Below, in pieces: positions 17,702 through 27,279 of a DNA stretch of 64,000 nt; within the stretch, counting starts at the first letter, position 1, and each line of letters starts with the position of its first letter. The translations under genes and the position numbers were made by a program. The stretch covers positions 62,001-126,000 of the forward strand of contig NZ_BAYE01000004.1 in NCBI RefSeq assembly GCF_000685095.1, written 5' to 3'. The notes under the pieces were generated by a model. The model was given only the letters and a program-made list of their open reading frames with translations. It was not told the DNA's origin and did not search any database. This stretch comes from Paraburkholderia caledonica NBRC 102488 (lineage in GTDB: Bacteria; Pseudomonadota; Gammaproteobacteria; Burkholderiales; Burkholderiaceae).

Positions 17702-18327
17702 GCAGCGAAATCTATGTCAGCACCGACGTCGAAGCGGACGGTCCGATTCCCGGTCCGCATTCGATGCTGAGCTTCGCGTCGGCGGCCTATACGGAAGACA
17801 AGCAACTCATCGCCACTTTCTCCGCGAATCTGGAGTTGCTCGAGGGCGCCGCGCCGCATCCCGTGCAAGAAGCGTGGTGGAAGACACAGCCGGAAGCCTG
17901 GGCGGCGTGCCGCAAGGACTTGCAACGTCCGGAGGCGGCGCTCGCGGCGTATGTCGACTGGGTGGAGGCGCTGCCCGGCAAACCGGTGTTCGTCGCGATG
18001 CCAGCCGGCTTCGACTTCACGTACATGTTCTGGTACATGATGCGCTTTGTCGGCCGTTGCCCGTTCTCGTGGTCGGCGCTCGACATCAAGACACTCGCGT
18101 TCGCAATGACCGGCTTGCCGTATCGCAAGAACATCAAACCGCGCTTTCCGAAACACTGGTTCGACGAACATCCGCATACGCATGTGGCGCTCGACGACGC
18201 TATCGAGCAGGGCGCGCTTTTCTGCAACATGCTGAAGGATCTGCGCGCAATGCAGGCGGCAGGCTCGGCGGCCGACGTAGAAGGGGACGCGTCAGGACAA
18301 AATCCCGCTGAGGAACCGGCAAATTAG
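17698..18327 (+). CDS. DEDDh-like 3'-5' exonuclease fold protein
   Basis: 209 residues. The N-terminal STDVEADG supplies the D-x-E metal pair, and [13 protein letters not shown] supplies the late His/Asp of a DnaQ/RNase T-like fold; FDIKT-type [10 protein letters not shown] lies between. It probably degrades or trims a nucleic acid, substrate unknown. Translation is coupled to the preceding hydrolase gene by a four-base overlap. The tail beyond residue 180 is low complexity. Confidence 0.75.
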   Translation: MSSEIYVSTDVEADGPIPGPHSMLSFASAAYTEDKQLIATFSANLELLEGAAPHPVQEAWWKTQPEAWAACRKDLQRPEAALAAYVDWVEALPGKPVFVAMPAGFDFTYMFWYMMRFVGRCPFSWSALDIKTLAFAMTGLPYRKNIKPRFPKHWFDEHPHTHVALDDAIEQGALFCNMLKDLRAMQAAGSAADVEGDASGQNPAEEPAN

Positions 18328-18417
18328 GTAATCTCCCTCGCTCAGGCCGTTTTGCATTGCGTTTCGTTTTCGCGCCCTCTACCATGCGGTGATACGGCGA
18401 CGCCAACGGAGGCGCAG

Positions 18418-18876
18418 TTGACACTCGATACGTTCTCTCAAAAAATCCTGCGCCTTTTGCAGCTAGATGCACGCCGCTCGGTGCAAGAAATATCCGACCA
18501 GGTCGGTCTGTCGAGCACGCCTTGCTGGCGGCGCATCAAGGACATGGAGCAATCGGGCGTGATCCAGCGCTACACGGCGCTGCTGGATCGCGAAAAACTG
18601 GGGCTGCACGTGTGCGCTCTTGCACACATTCACCTTACGCGTCACACCGAGGGCGGCGTCGAACAGTTCGAGCGGGAAATCGCCACTTGCCCCGAAGTGA
18701 CCGAGTGCTACAGCACCACCGGCGAGTCCGATTACATCCTCAAGATCGTCGCCCCGGACATCAAGGCATACGACACGTTCCTTCACGAACGCATCTTCAA
18801 GATTCCAGCGGTTGCTCAGGTACGCACGAGTGTCGTGCTGCGCGAAATCAAATTCGATACGCAACTACCGCTGTGA
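18418..18876 (+). CDS. Lrp/AsnC family transcriptional regulator
   Basis: 152 residues from TTG at 18418, chosen because GGAGG precedes it by five bases and the length suits the family; an upstream frame to 18352 lacks a site. N-terminal HTH: KILRLLQLDARRSVQEISDQ, LSSTPCWRRIKDMEQSGVI. C-terminal RAM domain from about residue 65 with CPEVTECYSTTGESDYIL, the effector-binding GDYD-like turn. Such proteins control amino-acid metabolism genes; the target here is unknown. Confidence 0.9.
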   Translation: MTLDTFSQKILRLLQLDARRSVQEISDQVGLSSTPCWRRIKDMEQSGVIQRYTALLDREKLGLHVCALAHIHLTRHTEGGVEQFEREIATCPEVTECYSTTGESDYILKIVAPDIKAYDTFLHERIFKIPAVAQVRTSVVLREIKFDTQLPL

Positions 18877-19026
18877 TTCGTGCTGACGTGCGCTGTTAAA
18901 TAGCCGTGGGCCGTTGGGATGCAACCCGAGCCGGTGCGGACGCGCGCGGTGGCTGGTGAACGCGGATTGCAGCGGCGTGCGACGCGACCGTGCGATGCGT
19001 CGCGTCGAATCGCATCCTCGCGCGGC

Positions 19027-20265
19027 CTAGCTGGTGCCGTGCGGGACCGTGCTCTCGTGACGATCCGCGCCCGCTCCGGCCTGCGTTGACGAACCGCTTT
19101 GTGTTGACGGCGTGTCGACTTCGCGCAGCACATCGAGCTTGCGCGCGCCAAGGCGGCGCTTGAGCGCAGCAAGGTCGACACGTTTAAGCGCCCCCGTGCT
19201 TTCGCTGTCGTCATCGCGCAAAGACTGCGCGGGCAGTACAACCTCGACGTCGAGCCCGGTGCTCAAATAATGAATGTTGACCGCCGCGGCCTTGAGACCG
19301 ACGGTCGCCAACGCCGCGTTCACGTCGGCAACGATCCGCTCGCGCGAAGGCAACCCCACCGGCGGATGCGCGACCGCATCGTTCTCTGGATCGACGTGGA
19401 TCAGCGCGTCGAGCACACGGTTGTCGCTCAACACACGCAGGCGTGCACTCTCAGCGATGTAATGCCCCTCGGACACCGAGATCAGCGGATCGACCAGAAT
19501 ATGTGCGTCGACTAGCGCGAAGTCGCCCATTTTTCGCGTTCGTAGTTCGTGCACGTCGCGCACGCCCGGCGTCGATAGCAGCAGTGCGCGCATGTCGGCA
19601 GTGGCGGCTTCGTCCAGCGCGCGGTCCGACAGATCCTGCAGCGCGTCCCACCCGAACATCCAGCCCATGCGCGCCACCATGAAACCGACGATTGCGGCGG
19701 CGATGGGATCGAGCAGCCGCACGCCGGCGAGACTTCCGAGAATACCCAGCGCGACCACCAGCGACGACGCCGCGTCCGACCGCGCATGCCACGCGTTTGC
19801 AATCAGCATGGCCGAGCGCACGCGCTGCGCTTCGCGCAGCATGTAGCGGAACAGTCCTTCTTTGGAAAAGAGCACGAGCACTGCCACGAACAGAGCGCTC
19901 AGATGAACAGCCGGAATGTTGTCGAGATCGGCGAGCCGAGTGCCGGCACGCCACAACATGCCGACGCCAACTGCAATGAGCAGCGCGCCAAGAAATAACG
20001 AAGCGACCGTTTCGTAACGGCTATGCCCGTAATTGTGATCCGCGTCCGGCTTTGCGCCGCTGTGCCTATTGGCGAACAGCACGACAAAATCTGAAATCAG
20101 ATCGGCAAGAGAATGGATGCCGTCGGCCACAAGTGCCTGCGAGTGCGCGAACACGCCGATGGCGATTTGCAGCGCCATCAATACGGCATTCAGCGCAATG
20201 CTGACAAACGTACTTTTGCGCGCGACGCGGTGTTTCTCGGCGGACTCAACAGCGGCGGAAGGCAT
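19027..20265 (-). CDS. Cation diffusion facilitator (CDF) family metal transporter
   Basis: 412 residues, six membrane segments in the first 220, then a cytoplasmic domain. Metal-site motifs HSLADLISD (TM2) and HARSDAASS (TM5) are those of Zn/Fe/Mn CDF exporters (FieF/MamM branch). The ferredoxin-like C-terminal domain (about 220-300, GVRDVHELRTRKMG) is followed by an unusual second copy-like region and a disordered Ser/Thr tail to residue 412, making it some 110 residues longer than FieF. It exports divalent metal ions by proton antiport; the metal cannot be read from the sequence. Confidence 0.85.
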   Translation of the reverse strand: MPSAAVESAEKHRVARKSTFVSIALNAVLMALQIAIGVFAHSQALVADGIHSLADLISDFVVLFANRHSGAKPDADHNYGHSRYETVASLFLGALLIAVGVGMLWRAGTRLADLDNIPAVHLSALFVAVLVLFSKEGLFRYMLREAQRVRSAMLIANAWHARSDAASSLVVALGILGSLAGVRLLDPIAAAIVGFMVARMGWMFGWDALQDLSDRALDEAATADMRALLLSTPGVRDVHELRTRKMGDFALVDAHILVDPLISVSEGHYIAESARLRVLSDNRVLDALIHVDPENDAVAHPPVGLPSRERIVADVNAALATVGLKAAAVNIHYLSTGLDVEVVLPAQSLRDDDSESTGALKRVDLAALKRRLGARKLDVLREVDTPSTQSGSSTQAGAGADRHESTVPHGTS

Positions 20266-20435
20266 CTTGAAGGAGGCAGGAGTTCAATGCCTACATTCTA
20301 CCCGCCGGGCCTTTTTAAACTGCACCGACTCGAAAAATATCCATAAAAATCAGCCGCTTATGAAAACGAAAAGCATTCGCATTCCAATTACGCGAAGTAG
20401 CGCATGCGGCAACTTTGGGCAAGTTAGGCGCGACA

Positions 20436-20474
20436 ATGAAAAGGCCGCGTTCTGAACAGCACGCGACCTTTCAT
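20436..20474 (-). terminator. Terminator of the H-NS gene
   Basis: An imperfect inverted repeat (ATGAAAGGTCGCG against CGCGGCCTTTTCAT on the reverse strand) followed by T residues, about 90 bases downstream of the H-NS stop. Confidence 0.55.
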
Positions 20475-20561
20475 GACGAAGCAGCAGCGCTCGCGCGACC
20501 GACTAGTATTCGTATTACATTTAATGGGGCAGCCATTTACATCTGAGTAATTCCGAGGGAA

Positions 20562-20864
20562 TTACTTTTGAATCAGAAACTTCTCACGATCCAAACCGGC
20601 AATCCACCGCGGCGGTTTGCCGCGCCCGGACCAAGTGCTGCCGGATTCCGGGTCACGATACTTCGGTGCAACGCCAGCGCGCGGACGCGCGGCTTTGGCG
20701 CCTTTAGGTGCGCGGCCGCCACCCAGTTCGCTAAGCGAGATGCCGTAGTCGGCCATTTTCTGTTTGATTTCGTTCAGCACTTCCGCGTATTCGCGCGACT
20801 TAGCCTCTTCGATCTGCTTTTCAAGCTTCTCTCGCTGCGCGAGTAGTTCCTTGTAGGAAGACAT
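20562..20864 (-). CDS. H-NS family nucleoid protein (BpH3/MvaT-independent type)
   Basis: 100 residues. The N-terminal coiled coil (LLAQREKLEKQIEEAKSREY, 7-26) drives oligomerisation; a basic linker (APKGAKAARPRAG) leads to the C-terminal DNA-binding motif RDPESGSTWSGRGKPPRW, the characteristic H-NS core with RGKPP. Small H-NS proteins of this type silence AT-rich DNA. The flanks of the gene are AT-rich, as expected for autoregulation. Confidence 0.95.
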   Translation of the reverse strand: MSSYKELLAQREKLEKQIEEAKSREYAEVLNEIKQKMADYGISLSELGGGRAPKGAKAARPRAGVAPKYRDPESGSTWSGRGKPPRWIAGLDREKFLIQK

Positions 20865-21260
20865 AGGTTACCTTGTGGTTTGAATTAACGACTGCCAGTC
20901 TTAAGCCAGCTTGCCCTTTGAAGGTGTTCATGCCTCGGAATTTGAACGCGAGATTAACACAAAATAGAAAGACTACAAATGCATCTGCGTGAAACTAATA
21001 CTTCTTCGTTTCAAAAACTTTCCTTCCCGCGCCGAGTAAGCGCGGTCCCTTTCATTTGCCCACGTCCGCATTTTGCAGAGAAAGGCCGTGTGGTGTCGGT
21101 AATTATGGGATTAATTATCAGCAGATGAAAATTAGATATGCTTCACCGGCCAAACATCTCATTTCATGAAAGCTTTGATATGAGACCACGTAACATATTG
21201 CGATAGAACTTTTCCGCCGTTTTTTCTGCGATAAGGTCGTTCGCAATCGGCAATAAACGC
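20865..21260. other. AT-rich intergenic region upstream of the H-NS gene
   Basis: 396 bases, much richer in A and T than the surroundings, with an inverted repeat TAATTATGGGATTAATTA near 21100. It contains the H-NS promoter and is a likely target for its own silencing. No gene is seen. Confidence 0.5.
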
Positions 21261-21923
21261 CTAATTTGTTTGTCGTCGCATGCAATCTTCGAGCGCCGCG
21301 TGCAAGGTTTCCCGATCTGGCATTCCGCTGTCGAATGGAAAACGTTTGCGAAGCCCGTCTCTTCTTAAATCAGCTCCATACCGGTCCACGCCGATGAGCT
21401 GATAACCGGATCGGTTTGAAAACGCATCGGCGAATTCTCCTATGAGTGCTTCTTCCTGGTCGGCCTCCAGTGCAGGCAGCGGGTCCAGCTCATCGCCGCC
21501 AAGCCACCCCATCGCACCGAACCCGCCGATATACCGCAGGCGGTCGAGCGTCATGGTCCAGAACGTAAAGTCGCCCAGAACGAGATAGCGCTCCGCGTCA
21601 GGGTGATAGCGCAAATAACGCGCGACGAGTTCCGGCGCCGGATCGACCGGTTCAAACGTTCCCAACAAGGTGACGCGCTGACCATTGAGCACGTCGCCGT
21701 CGGGCGCGTCGACGACGAGAAAGCCGGCCCGCGGATCTGCATGCAGGTTATGCGTATGCTCGGCGAGCCGACTCACCAGAATCGTAGGCCGGTGGCGCGC
21801 GTCTGGCGCGAATGGCAGCACGGACGGATAAGGGAAACCTTCCGGTTGGCGGGCGTGCGTCGCGAGCGTACCGACGGCCGAGGTATGCAGCAGGTGCAAT
21901 GGCGCTTGTGCGGGAATGTTCAA
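21261..21923 (-). CDS. HugZ-like pyridoxamine-5'-phosphate-oxidase-fold protein
   Basis: 220 residues. The split-barrel FMN/haem-binding fold is indicated by SAVGTLATHARQPEGFPYPSV at the N terminus (substrate-facing strand pair), HNLHADPRAGFLVVDA and RVTLLGTFEPV; the C-terminal part (DFTFWTMTLDRLRYIGGFG and the helical end) matches the HugZ family of haem oxygenase-like or FMN-binding proteins. Whether it degrades haem or acts as a flavin protein is not decided by the sequence. Confidence 0.8.
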   Translation of the reverse strand: MNIPAQAPLHLLHTSAVGTLATHARQPEGFPYPSVLPFAPDARHRPTILVSRLAEHTHNLHADPRAGFLVVDAPDGDVLNGQRVTLLGTFEPVDPAPELVARYLRYHPDAERYLVLGDFTFWTMTLDRLRYIGGFGAMGWLGGDELDPLPALEADQEEALIGEFADAFSNRSGYQLIGVDRYGADLRRDGLRKRFPFDSGMPDRETLHAALEDCMRRQTN

Positions 21924-22156
21924 TTGCTTTCCTTGATAAATAAGCTCTGCTCGCCGGATACCCCAAAGCCCAGTTACATCGGGGACGCCTAAGCTACCGC
22001 CCGCGGCCGGCGCTAGCGCTTGCAGTCGGCGCCGATCGCCTCAAGACGCAAGCTTTCATGGTCTCAAGCGCTTCAAGCATAAGACAGCGTGCCTGGTTAG
22101 AATCGGAAATTCGCTTTCAGTGCGCTTTCTCCCGCATCTTTCTCCACGAGACTTCC

Positions 22157-23368
22157 GTGTCCGATCGCTCTTCCGACTTCGCCGCCATCCCCGCCGCTCA
22201 CCGAGACCTGTCCTACACAGTCCGTCAGCGAGCCCGCATTGCAACCATGGCAGTGTTTTTCATCGCCGGGATGGTGTACGGGTCGTGGGGCGTGCACGTG
22301 CCAACCGTGCGCGATCGTTTCCAGCTTAGTCCAGCATTGCTGTCGCTGGCGCTTCTCGCCGTCGCGGGCGGCTCGATCGGCGCGATGGCAGCCAATGCGT
22401 CGTGGATCGCGCGTGTCGGCACACGCCGCGCCTGCCTGACCGGCGGCCTCGTGATGGCGGTCTGCGCCGCCTTGATCCTGGTGGTGCCGTATTACTGGCT
22501 TCTGCTGATCGTGCTGGCAACGTTCGGCGCGGGCATGGCCACGCTCGATGTCGCCATGAACGCGGAGGCTAGCGCCGTCGAAAAAGCGCTGGGCAAGCCG
22601 ATCATGTCGTCGTTGCACGGCATGTTCAGCGTCGGCGGGATGTTCGGTGCGGCGGCGGGCGGCGCGCTGCTCGCGCATGGCATGGCGCCGGCCGTGCATC
22701 TGGCGTTGGCGGCCACCGTCAGTGCACTGGTGCTGATCGCCGCGTGTCCGGCAGTGTTGCCGCATGTACCGCACGACGAGCATCCGGATTCCGCGACGCC
22801 GCGCGCCAACCGTTGGCGATCGCCGGCGTTGTGGGCACTCGGCACCATGGCGCTCGTCGCGCTGATCGCAGAAGGCGCAATGTACGACTGGGCGACCGTC
22901 TATATGCGCGACGTCGTCCTCGCCACGCCCGCGCTCGCGAGCGCTGCTTATGCGGCATTTTCCGGCGGCATGGCGGCGGCCCGTTTTGCCGGCGACGCCG
23001 TGCGCGCGCGCTTCGGCGCTCCGCAACTCGTAATGGGCAGCGCAACGCTCGCGCTCGCAGGAATGATCGGCGCGCTCCTGCTGCCGACGCCGGTCGCCGC
23101 GCTAGTCGGTTTCACTTTGATGGGCCTCGGCTTGGCCAACATGATGCCGGTTCTGTTCGCGGCCGCGGCGAGCGTAAAGGGCATTCACGCAGCCGAAGGC
23201 CTCGCGCACGTCGCGGGGCTCGCGTATTTCGGGCTGCTGTTCGGGCCAGTGGTGATCGGTGCGGTTGCGCAGGTGACCAATCTCTCGATCGGGCTTTCCG
23301 TTGTCGCCGTGTGTTGTGCGTTGATTGCGTTCGCGGGCCCGAAAGTACTGCGACGCCTGAAAATCTAG
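22157..23368 (+). CDS. MFS transporter
   Basis: About 403 residues from GTG at 22157; the open frame extends upstream to 22058 without a better start. Twelve hydrophobic segments begin near residue 25 (MAVFFIAGMVYGSWGVHVPTV). The loop between segments 2 and 3 has RVGTRRACLTGG, the MFS motif A region. The pattern with NAEASAVEKALGKPIMSSLHGMFSVGG is typical of the YbjJ/fucose-permease-like branch, whose substrates are mostly unknown. Confidence 0.85.
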   Translation: MSDRSSDFAAIPAAHRDLSYTVRQRARIATMAVFFIAGMVYGSWGVHVPTVRDRFQLSPALLSLALLAVAGGSIGAMAANASWIARVGTRRACLTGGLVMAVCAALILVVPYYWLLLIVLATFGAGMATLDVAMNAEASAVEKALGKPIMSSLHGMFSVGGMFGAAAGGALLAHGMAPAVHLALAATVSALVLIAACPAVLPHVPHDEHPDSATPRANRWRSPALWALGTMALVALIAEGAMYDWATVYMRDVVLATPALASAAYAAFSGGMAAARFAGDAVRARFGAPQLVMGSATLALAGMIGALLLPTPVAALVGFTLMGLGLANMMPVLFAAAASVKGIHAAEGLAHVAGLAYFGLLFGPVVIGAVAQVTNLSIGLSVVAVCCALIAFAGPKVLRRLKI

Positions 23369-23391
23369 CAACAACGTGCTGCATCAATAGA

Positions 23392-23427
23392 AAAGGCACG
23401 CGACCTGACGGTACGCGTGCCTTTTTT
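23392..23427. terminator. Bidirectional terminator between two convergent genes
   Basis: Arms AAAGGCACGCG and CGCGTGCCTTT with an 11-base loop, A-rich on one side and T-rich on the other. It ends both the MFS gene (forward) and the Liv-type binding protein gene (reverse). Confidence 0.85.
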
Positions 23428-23473
23428 AATCATGCGTTCACGGGCAGCGCAAGCTGCCCGCGTACATGCGCTC

Positions 23474-24619
23474 TTACATCTTCACGACGTCGAGCAGCGT
23501 CTTCTTGCCCGACTTGTAGTTGTACAGCGAGATCACGCCGTGCTTCAGGTCGCCCTTCGAATCGAAGGTCGTCTGGCCGATCACACCCTTGTAGTCGGTG
23601 TTCGGCATTGCAGCCAGGATCTTCGCCGGATCGGTCGAGCCAGCGCGCTTCATTGCGTCGACGATGATGTACACCGCGTCATACGTGAACGGAGCGTAAA
23701 TCTGGATCGGCTGGCCAAAACGCTTCAGATACTTTGCCTGGAACGCCGGGCCGCCTTCCATCTTCTCGAGCGCCATGCCGGCTTCCGAGCAGACGATGTT
23801 GTCGGTTGCGTCGCCGGCCAGATCGGACAGCTTGTCGGTACACACGCCGTCACCTGCCAGCACCTTCGCACGCAGGCCGAGCTGCTTGGCTTGTTTCGCG
23901 AACGGGCCGCCGGTTGCGTCCATGCCGCCGTACATGATGGCGTCCGGATTCTCACCCTTGATCTTCGTCAGAATTGCGCGGAAGTCGACAGCCTTGTCGT
24001 TCGTCGCGTCATGCGACATCACGTTCAGGCCCAGCGACTTTGCGGTCTTTTCGAATTCGTTCGCCAGACCCTGGCCATAAGCGGTCGAGTCGTCGACGAT
24101 CGCGACGCTCTTCACTTTCAGACCCTTGGCTGCGTAGTTAGCCAGTGCCGGACCTTGTTGCGCATCGGTTGCGACGACGCGATACGTCGTCTTGAAACCT
24201 TGTTGCGTGTAGGCCGGGTTCGTTGCCGACGGCGAGATCTGCACGATGCCTGCATCGCTGTAGATCTTCGAAGCCGGAATCGACGTACCCGAGTTCAGGT
24301 GGCCGACCACTGCGACGACCTTATCGTCGACCAGCTTCTGCGCGACCTGCGTAGCAGTACGCGGGTCGGCTGCGTCGTCTTGTGCGTCGAGTTGCAGCGT
24401 GATTTTCTGGCCGCCAATCGTCAGGCCCTTCGCGTTGATTTCTTCAACCGCGAGGCGAGCGCCGTTTTCGTTGTCTTTCCCCAGGTGAGCGATACCGCCA
24501 GTCAAAGGTGCAACGTGACCGATCTTGACGACCGTGTCAGCCGCAGCCGATGTTGCCAACGTCGCGAACAGCATCGCCGCAGCGCTGATCGGCAACAGCT
24601 TTTGAATCTTGATGTTCAT
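23474..24619 (-). CDS. Branched-chain amino-acid ABC transporter periplasmic binding protein
   Basis: 381 residues from the ATG at 24619, preceded by GGAGAC. A signal peptide ends ATSAAADT near residue 28. The mature part follows the LivJ/LivK layout: VVKIGHVAPLTGGIAHLGKD, AVVGHLNSGTSIPASKIY and QTTFDSKGDLK. A stand-alone gene: no permease or ATPase gene is near. It probably delivers Leu/Ile/Val or related compounds to transporter parts encoded elsewhere. Confidence 0.9.
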   Translation of the reverse strand: MNIKIQKLLPISAAAMLFATLATSAAADTVVKIGHVAPLTGGIAHLGKDNENGARLAVEEINAKGLTIGGQKITLQLDAQDDAADPRTATQVAQKLVDDKVVAVVGHLNSGTSIPASKIYSDAGIVQISPSATNPAYTQQGFKTTYRVVATDAQQGPALANYAAKGLKVKSVAIVDDSTAYGQGLANEFEKTAKSLGLNVMSHDATNDKAVDFRAILTKIKGENPDAIMYGGMDATGGPFAKQAKQLGLRAKVLAGDGVCTDKLSDLAGDATDNIVCSEAGMALEKMEGGPAFQAKYLKRFGQPIQIYAPFTYDAVYIIVDAMKRAGSTDPAKILAAMPNTDYKGVIGQTTFDSKGDLKHGVISLYNYKSGKKTLLDVVKM

Positions 24620-25020
24620 GTAAGTCTCCAGTTTCGGTCCCAAAAACAACGTAATCGCCCTGTGCCCCCGCTTCCCCTTCACGTGTCGCTCAGTCCCGTG
24701 GACGACCACGCCGGTTGCATCGTTCATGCACTTGGCCAGCACGTTCGCCGGACTGTTTGTGGCAGGCGGCGACCCGTACTTGCGCGCAAGTGTAGGCTAT
24801 CAAATTAATTTGTGGGACTTTTTTGAGGAAGTGGGATGAACACTAATAGCGTTTATCCAACAGCGACCGTTTCCGGCTTGCATGACGGCCCGCAGAACTC
24901 CAGCCCATGCGGGTTTCCGCTATGTAAAGCGATCATCGAGGAACCCGGCCTCAAGCTTTTAGCGGGTTAAACCGTTAATGGTTCGAATAAGCTTCGAGCG
25001 GCTTTTGATTGTGAAAACGA
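24620..25020. other. Upstream region of the Liv-type binding protein gene
   Basis: About 400 bases with a locally AT-rich part (24796-24830, AAATTAATTT). It must contain the promoter of the binding-protein gene; I could not assign -35/-10 elements. No gene is seen. Confidence 0.4.
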
Positions 25021-25048
25021 CGTGCATCGCAAGCGGGGGCGATGCACG
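25021..25048 (-). terminator. Terminator of the nitronate monooxygenase gene
   Basis: A perfect 10-base inverted repeat (CGTGCATCGC and GCGATGCACG, loop 8) followed on the reverse strand by TCGTTTTC, just past the stop at 25064. Confidence 0.75.
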
Positions 25049-25063
25049 CCTGACTCATGCCGA

Positions 25064-26164
25064 TCAGCGCCCGAATGCCGCAATACGTGCGCTTGCCGCA
25101 CGCCATTCCTGCTCGAGTTGCTCCATTAGTTCAGCGGCGCCGAAGTCTTCGCGTCGCGCACGGCCCAACGGCGCGCCCTGCCCCGACCATAGCGAGAGAT
25201 AGTCGCCGTTCTGCGCGCGGGCGGCCGTTTGACGCAACTCTTGCGTCAATGCGTTCTGGACCGGATACGGCGCGATGTTCTGCGGCGTGTCGCTCAAACG
25301 CTGCATCAGCGGGTTTCGTATGCCGCGGGCATGACGGCCTGTGATTGCGCGCGTCACCGAAGTCGATGTGTCCGTGATCGAACGCAGCCGCTCTTTCCAT
25401 GCCTGCGGTATCGCGCTCTCGCGGCTCGTCAAAAACGCGGTGCCCATCACGGCGGCTTGTGCACCGAGCGCAAGCGCGGCGACGATCCCGCGTCCGTCCA
25501 TGATGCCGCCCGCGGCCAGCACCGGCAGCCCGGTTGCATCGACGAGTTGCGGTACGAGCGCCATCGTGCCGACCAGCGCTTCTTCAAATGAGCCGATGAA
25601 CGTACCGCGATGCGCGCCCGCCTCCGACCCTTGCGCGGCGATTGCATCGGCGCCGGCATCTCGCCACGCGACACCTTCGGCAACGTGCGTCGCCGTGCCG
25701 ATTACATATTGACCGTTGGCATGAAGCCGCGCGACGTCCTCGCTCGACAGCACTCCGAAAGTGAAGCTCACCACCGGCACGCGCGACTCGATCAGCGCCT
25801 CCAGTTGCGCGCGAAAATCGGGCGCATAGCGTTCGAGCGGCCGGCCCGGCGGCAAGCCGAGATCCGCGCGCACCGGGTCGATTGCTTCGAGCGCGCGGCG
25901 CACTGTGGAGTCGTCCGGCGAGGCCGGCTCCAGTACAAACAGATTGACGCCGAACGGACGATCCGTGAGCGCGCGAATCGACGCGATATCGGTTGCAATC
26001 TTCTCCGGCGACAGCGCCGCGCCCGCCAGCGTCCCCAGGCCGCCGCTATTCGATACGGCGGCCACCAACTCCGGCGTGGTCGCGCCCGCCATCGGCGCCT
26101 GGACGACCGGCACCCGCAATGCAAAACGCTCGGCAAACGGCGTCACAAAATTGACTTCACCCAT
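25064..26164 (-). CDS. Nitronate monooxygenase (2-nitropropane dioxygenase family)
   Basis: 366 residues with the FMN-dependent TIM-barrel signatures VPVVQAPMAGATTPELVAAV, SNSGGLGTLAG, AQGSEAGAHRGTF and LPVLAAGGIMDGRG. The AQGSEAGAHRG block holds the family's catalytic histidine. The enzyme oxidises toxic alkyl nitronates such as propionate-3-nitronate to carbonyl compounds. Divergent from the dienelactone hydrolase gene. Confidence 0.9.
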   Translation of the reverse strand: MGEVNFVTPFAERFALRVPVVQAPMAGATTPELVAAVSNSGGLGTLAGAALSPEKIATDIASIRALTDRPFGVNLFVLEPASPDDSTVRRALEAIDPVRADLGLPPGRPLERYAPDFRAQLEALIESRVPVVSFTFGVLSSEDVARLHANGQYVIGTATHVAEGVAWRDAGADAIAAQGSEAGAHRGTFIGSFEEALVGTMALVPQLVDATGLPVLAAGGIMDGRGIVAALALGAQAAVMGTAFLTSRESAIPQAWKERLRSITDTSTSVTRAITGRHARGIRNPLMQRLSDTPQNIAPYPVQNALTQELRQTAARAQNGDYLSLWSGQGAPLGRARREDFGAAELMEQLEQEWRAASARIAAFGR

Positions 26165-26469
26165 GATCGATTCTCCTTCGCGCGACCCGCTCTTCGTTAC
26201 GGCAAACCACTACCGTGGACTCTACCGGCACCACGCGCAACGGAAAAATGAATTATCGAGAACGTTTCAATCGTCTTACGAGATTGCCTTCAGAAGGCGC
26301 GTCGCCCGGGCTTCCGAAGGCTGCACGAAAGGCTGCCGGACCCCTGCCTGCAGCGGCTTTCGTTTGATGGCAAACTGACCGCCCGCTTCAGGCATTCGAG
26401 CCTCTTGCGTTGACCTGGACTGAATCCGCAGACTCACCTCGCGCGCAACGCGCGACTATGGAGAACATC
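26165..26469. other. Divergent intergenic region
   Basis: 305 bases between the nitronate monooxygenase and dienelactone hydrolase starts. It should hold both promoters; none is clear, and no small gene is supported. Confidence 0.4.
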
Positions 26470-27168
26470 ATGAGCACCACTTCCCGATGGATCGACATCC
26501 CTGCCGGCAACGACACGTTCGGCGGCTATCTGGCGTTGCCCAAAGGCGGCAAGGGACCGGCCGTCATCATCATCCAGGAAATTTTCGGCGTGAACAGCCA
26601 TATTCGCTCGGTCGCCGATCAGTACGCACAAGACGGATATATCGCGCTCGCCCCGGACGTGTTCTGGCGGGTGCAGCCGCGCGTCGAATTGACGTATGAA
26701 GGCGCCGACCGCGCCAAGGGCATCGAACTGATGCAAAAGCTCGACGCGAACGAGGCCGCCGACGACATCGGCGCCGCTGCCGCGGCACTGCGCGCGATGC
26801 CCGAAGTCACCGGCAAGATCGCCGCCATTGGCTTCTGCTTCGGCGGACGCCTTGCATATATGGCGGCGGCGCGAGGCAGTGTGGACGCCGCAGTCGCCTA
26901 TTACGGCGGCGGCATCCAGAACCAGCTCGACGAAGCCGCAAAAATCAAGGTGCCGATGCAATTTCATTACGGCGAACTCGACGAGCACATTCCGCTGTCA
27001 GCCGTCGGCCAGATTCAGGAGCGCTTTGCGGGCCGCACGGATACCGAATTCCACATCTATCCGAATGCCGATCACGGCTTCAACTGCTGGGACCGCGCGT
27101 CGTATAACCTGCGCGCTTCGGCGCTCGCGCATGGCCGCACGCTGACGTTCCTCGGCGAGCGTGCTTAA
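26470..27168 (+). CDS. Dienelactone hydrolase family protein
   Basis: 232 residues from the ATG at 26470 (GGAG nine bases upstream). Alpha/beta hydrolase with nucleophile elbow GFCFGG (Cys), Asp in YGELDEHIP and His in NADHGFNCW: the Cys-Asp-His triad of dienelactone hydrolases. QEIFGVNSHIRSVADQYA carries the conserved Glu. It hydrolyses dienelactone or related lactones and esters in aromatic breakdown; no other such genes are adjacent. Confidence 0.9.
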   Translation: MSTTSRWIDIPAGNDTFGGYLALPKGGKGPAVIIIQEIFGVNSHIRSVADQYAQDGYIALAPDVFWRVQPRVELTYEGADRAKGIELMQKLDANEAADDIGAAAAALRAMPEVTGKIAAIGFCFGGRLAYMAAARGSVDAAVAYYGGGIQNQLDEAAKIKVPMQFHYGELDEHIPLSAVGQIQERFAGRTDTEFHIYPNADHGFNCWDRASYNLRASALAHGRTLTFLGERA

Positions 27169-27238
27169 GTCAAGCCAATAGACGGCACGATGCGCGCGGC
27201 TTCTCACGTCTGCGCGTAAGTCGGCTACCCTGTCAAGA

Positions 27239-27267
27239 ACGGCGCGTCGCCAGCGCGCCGTCTTCTT
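27239..27267 (+). terminator. Terminator of the dienelactone hydrolase gene
   Basis: Arms ACGGCGCG (27239-27246) and CGCGCCGT (27254-27261) with a 7-base loop, followed by CTTCTTTT. Confidence 0.75.
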
Positions 27268-27279
27268 TTGTGCACGCCC

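Noticed and set aside
23417..24808. 463-codon forward frame
   Set aside because: It is exactly antisense to the Liv-type binding protein gene and lacks any recognisable motif.
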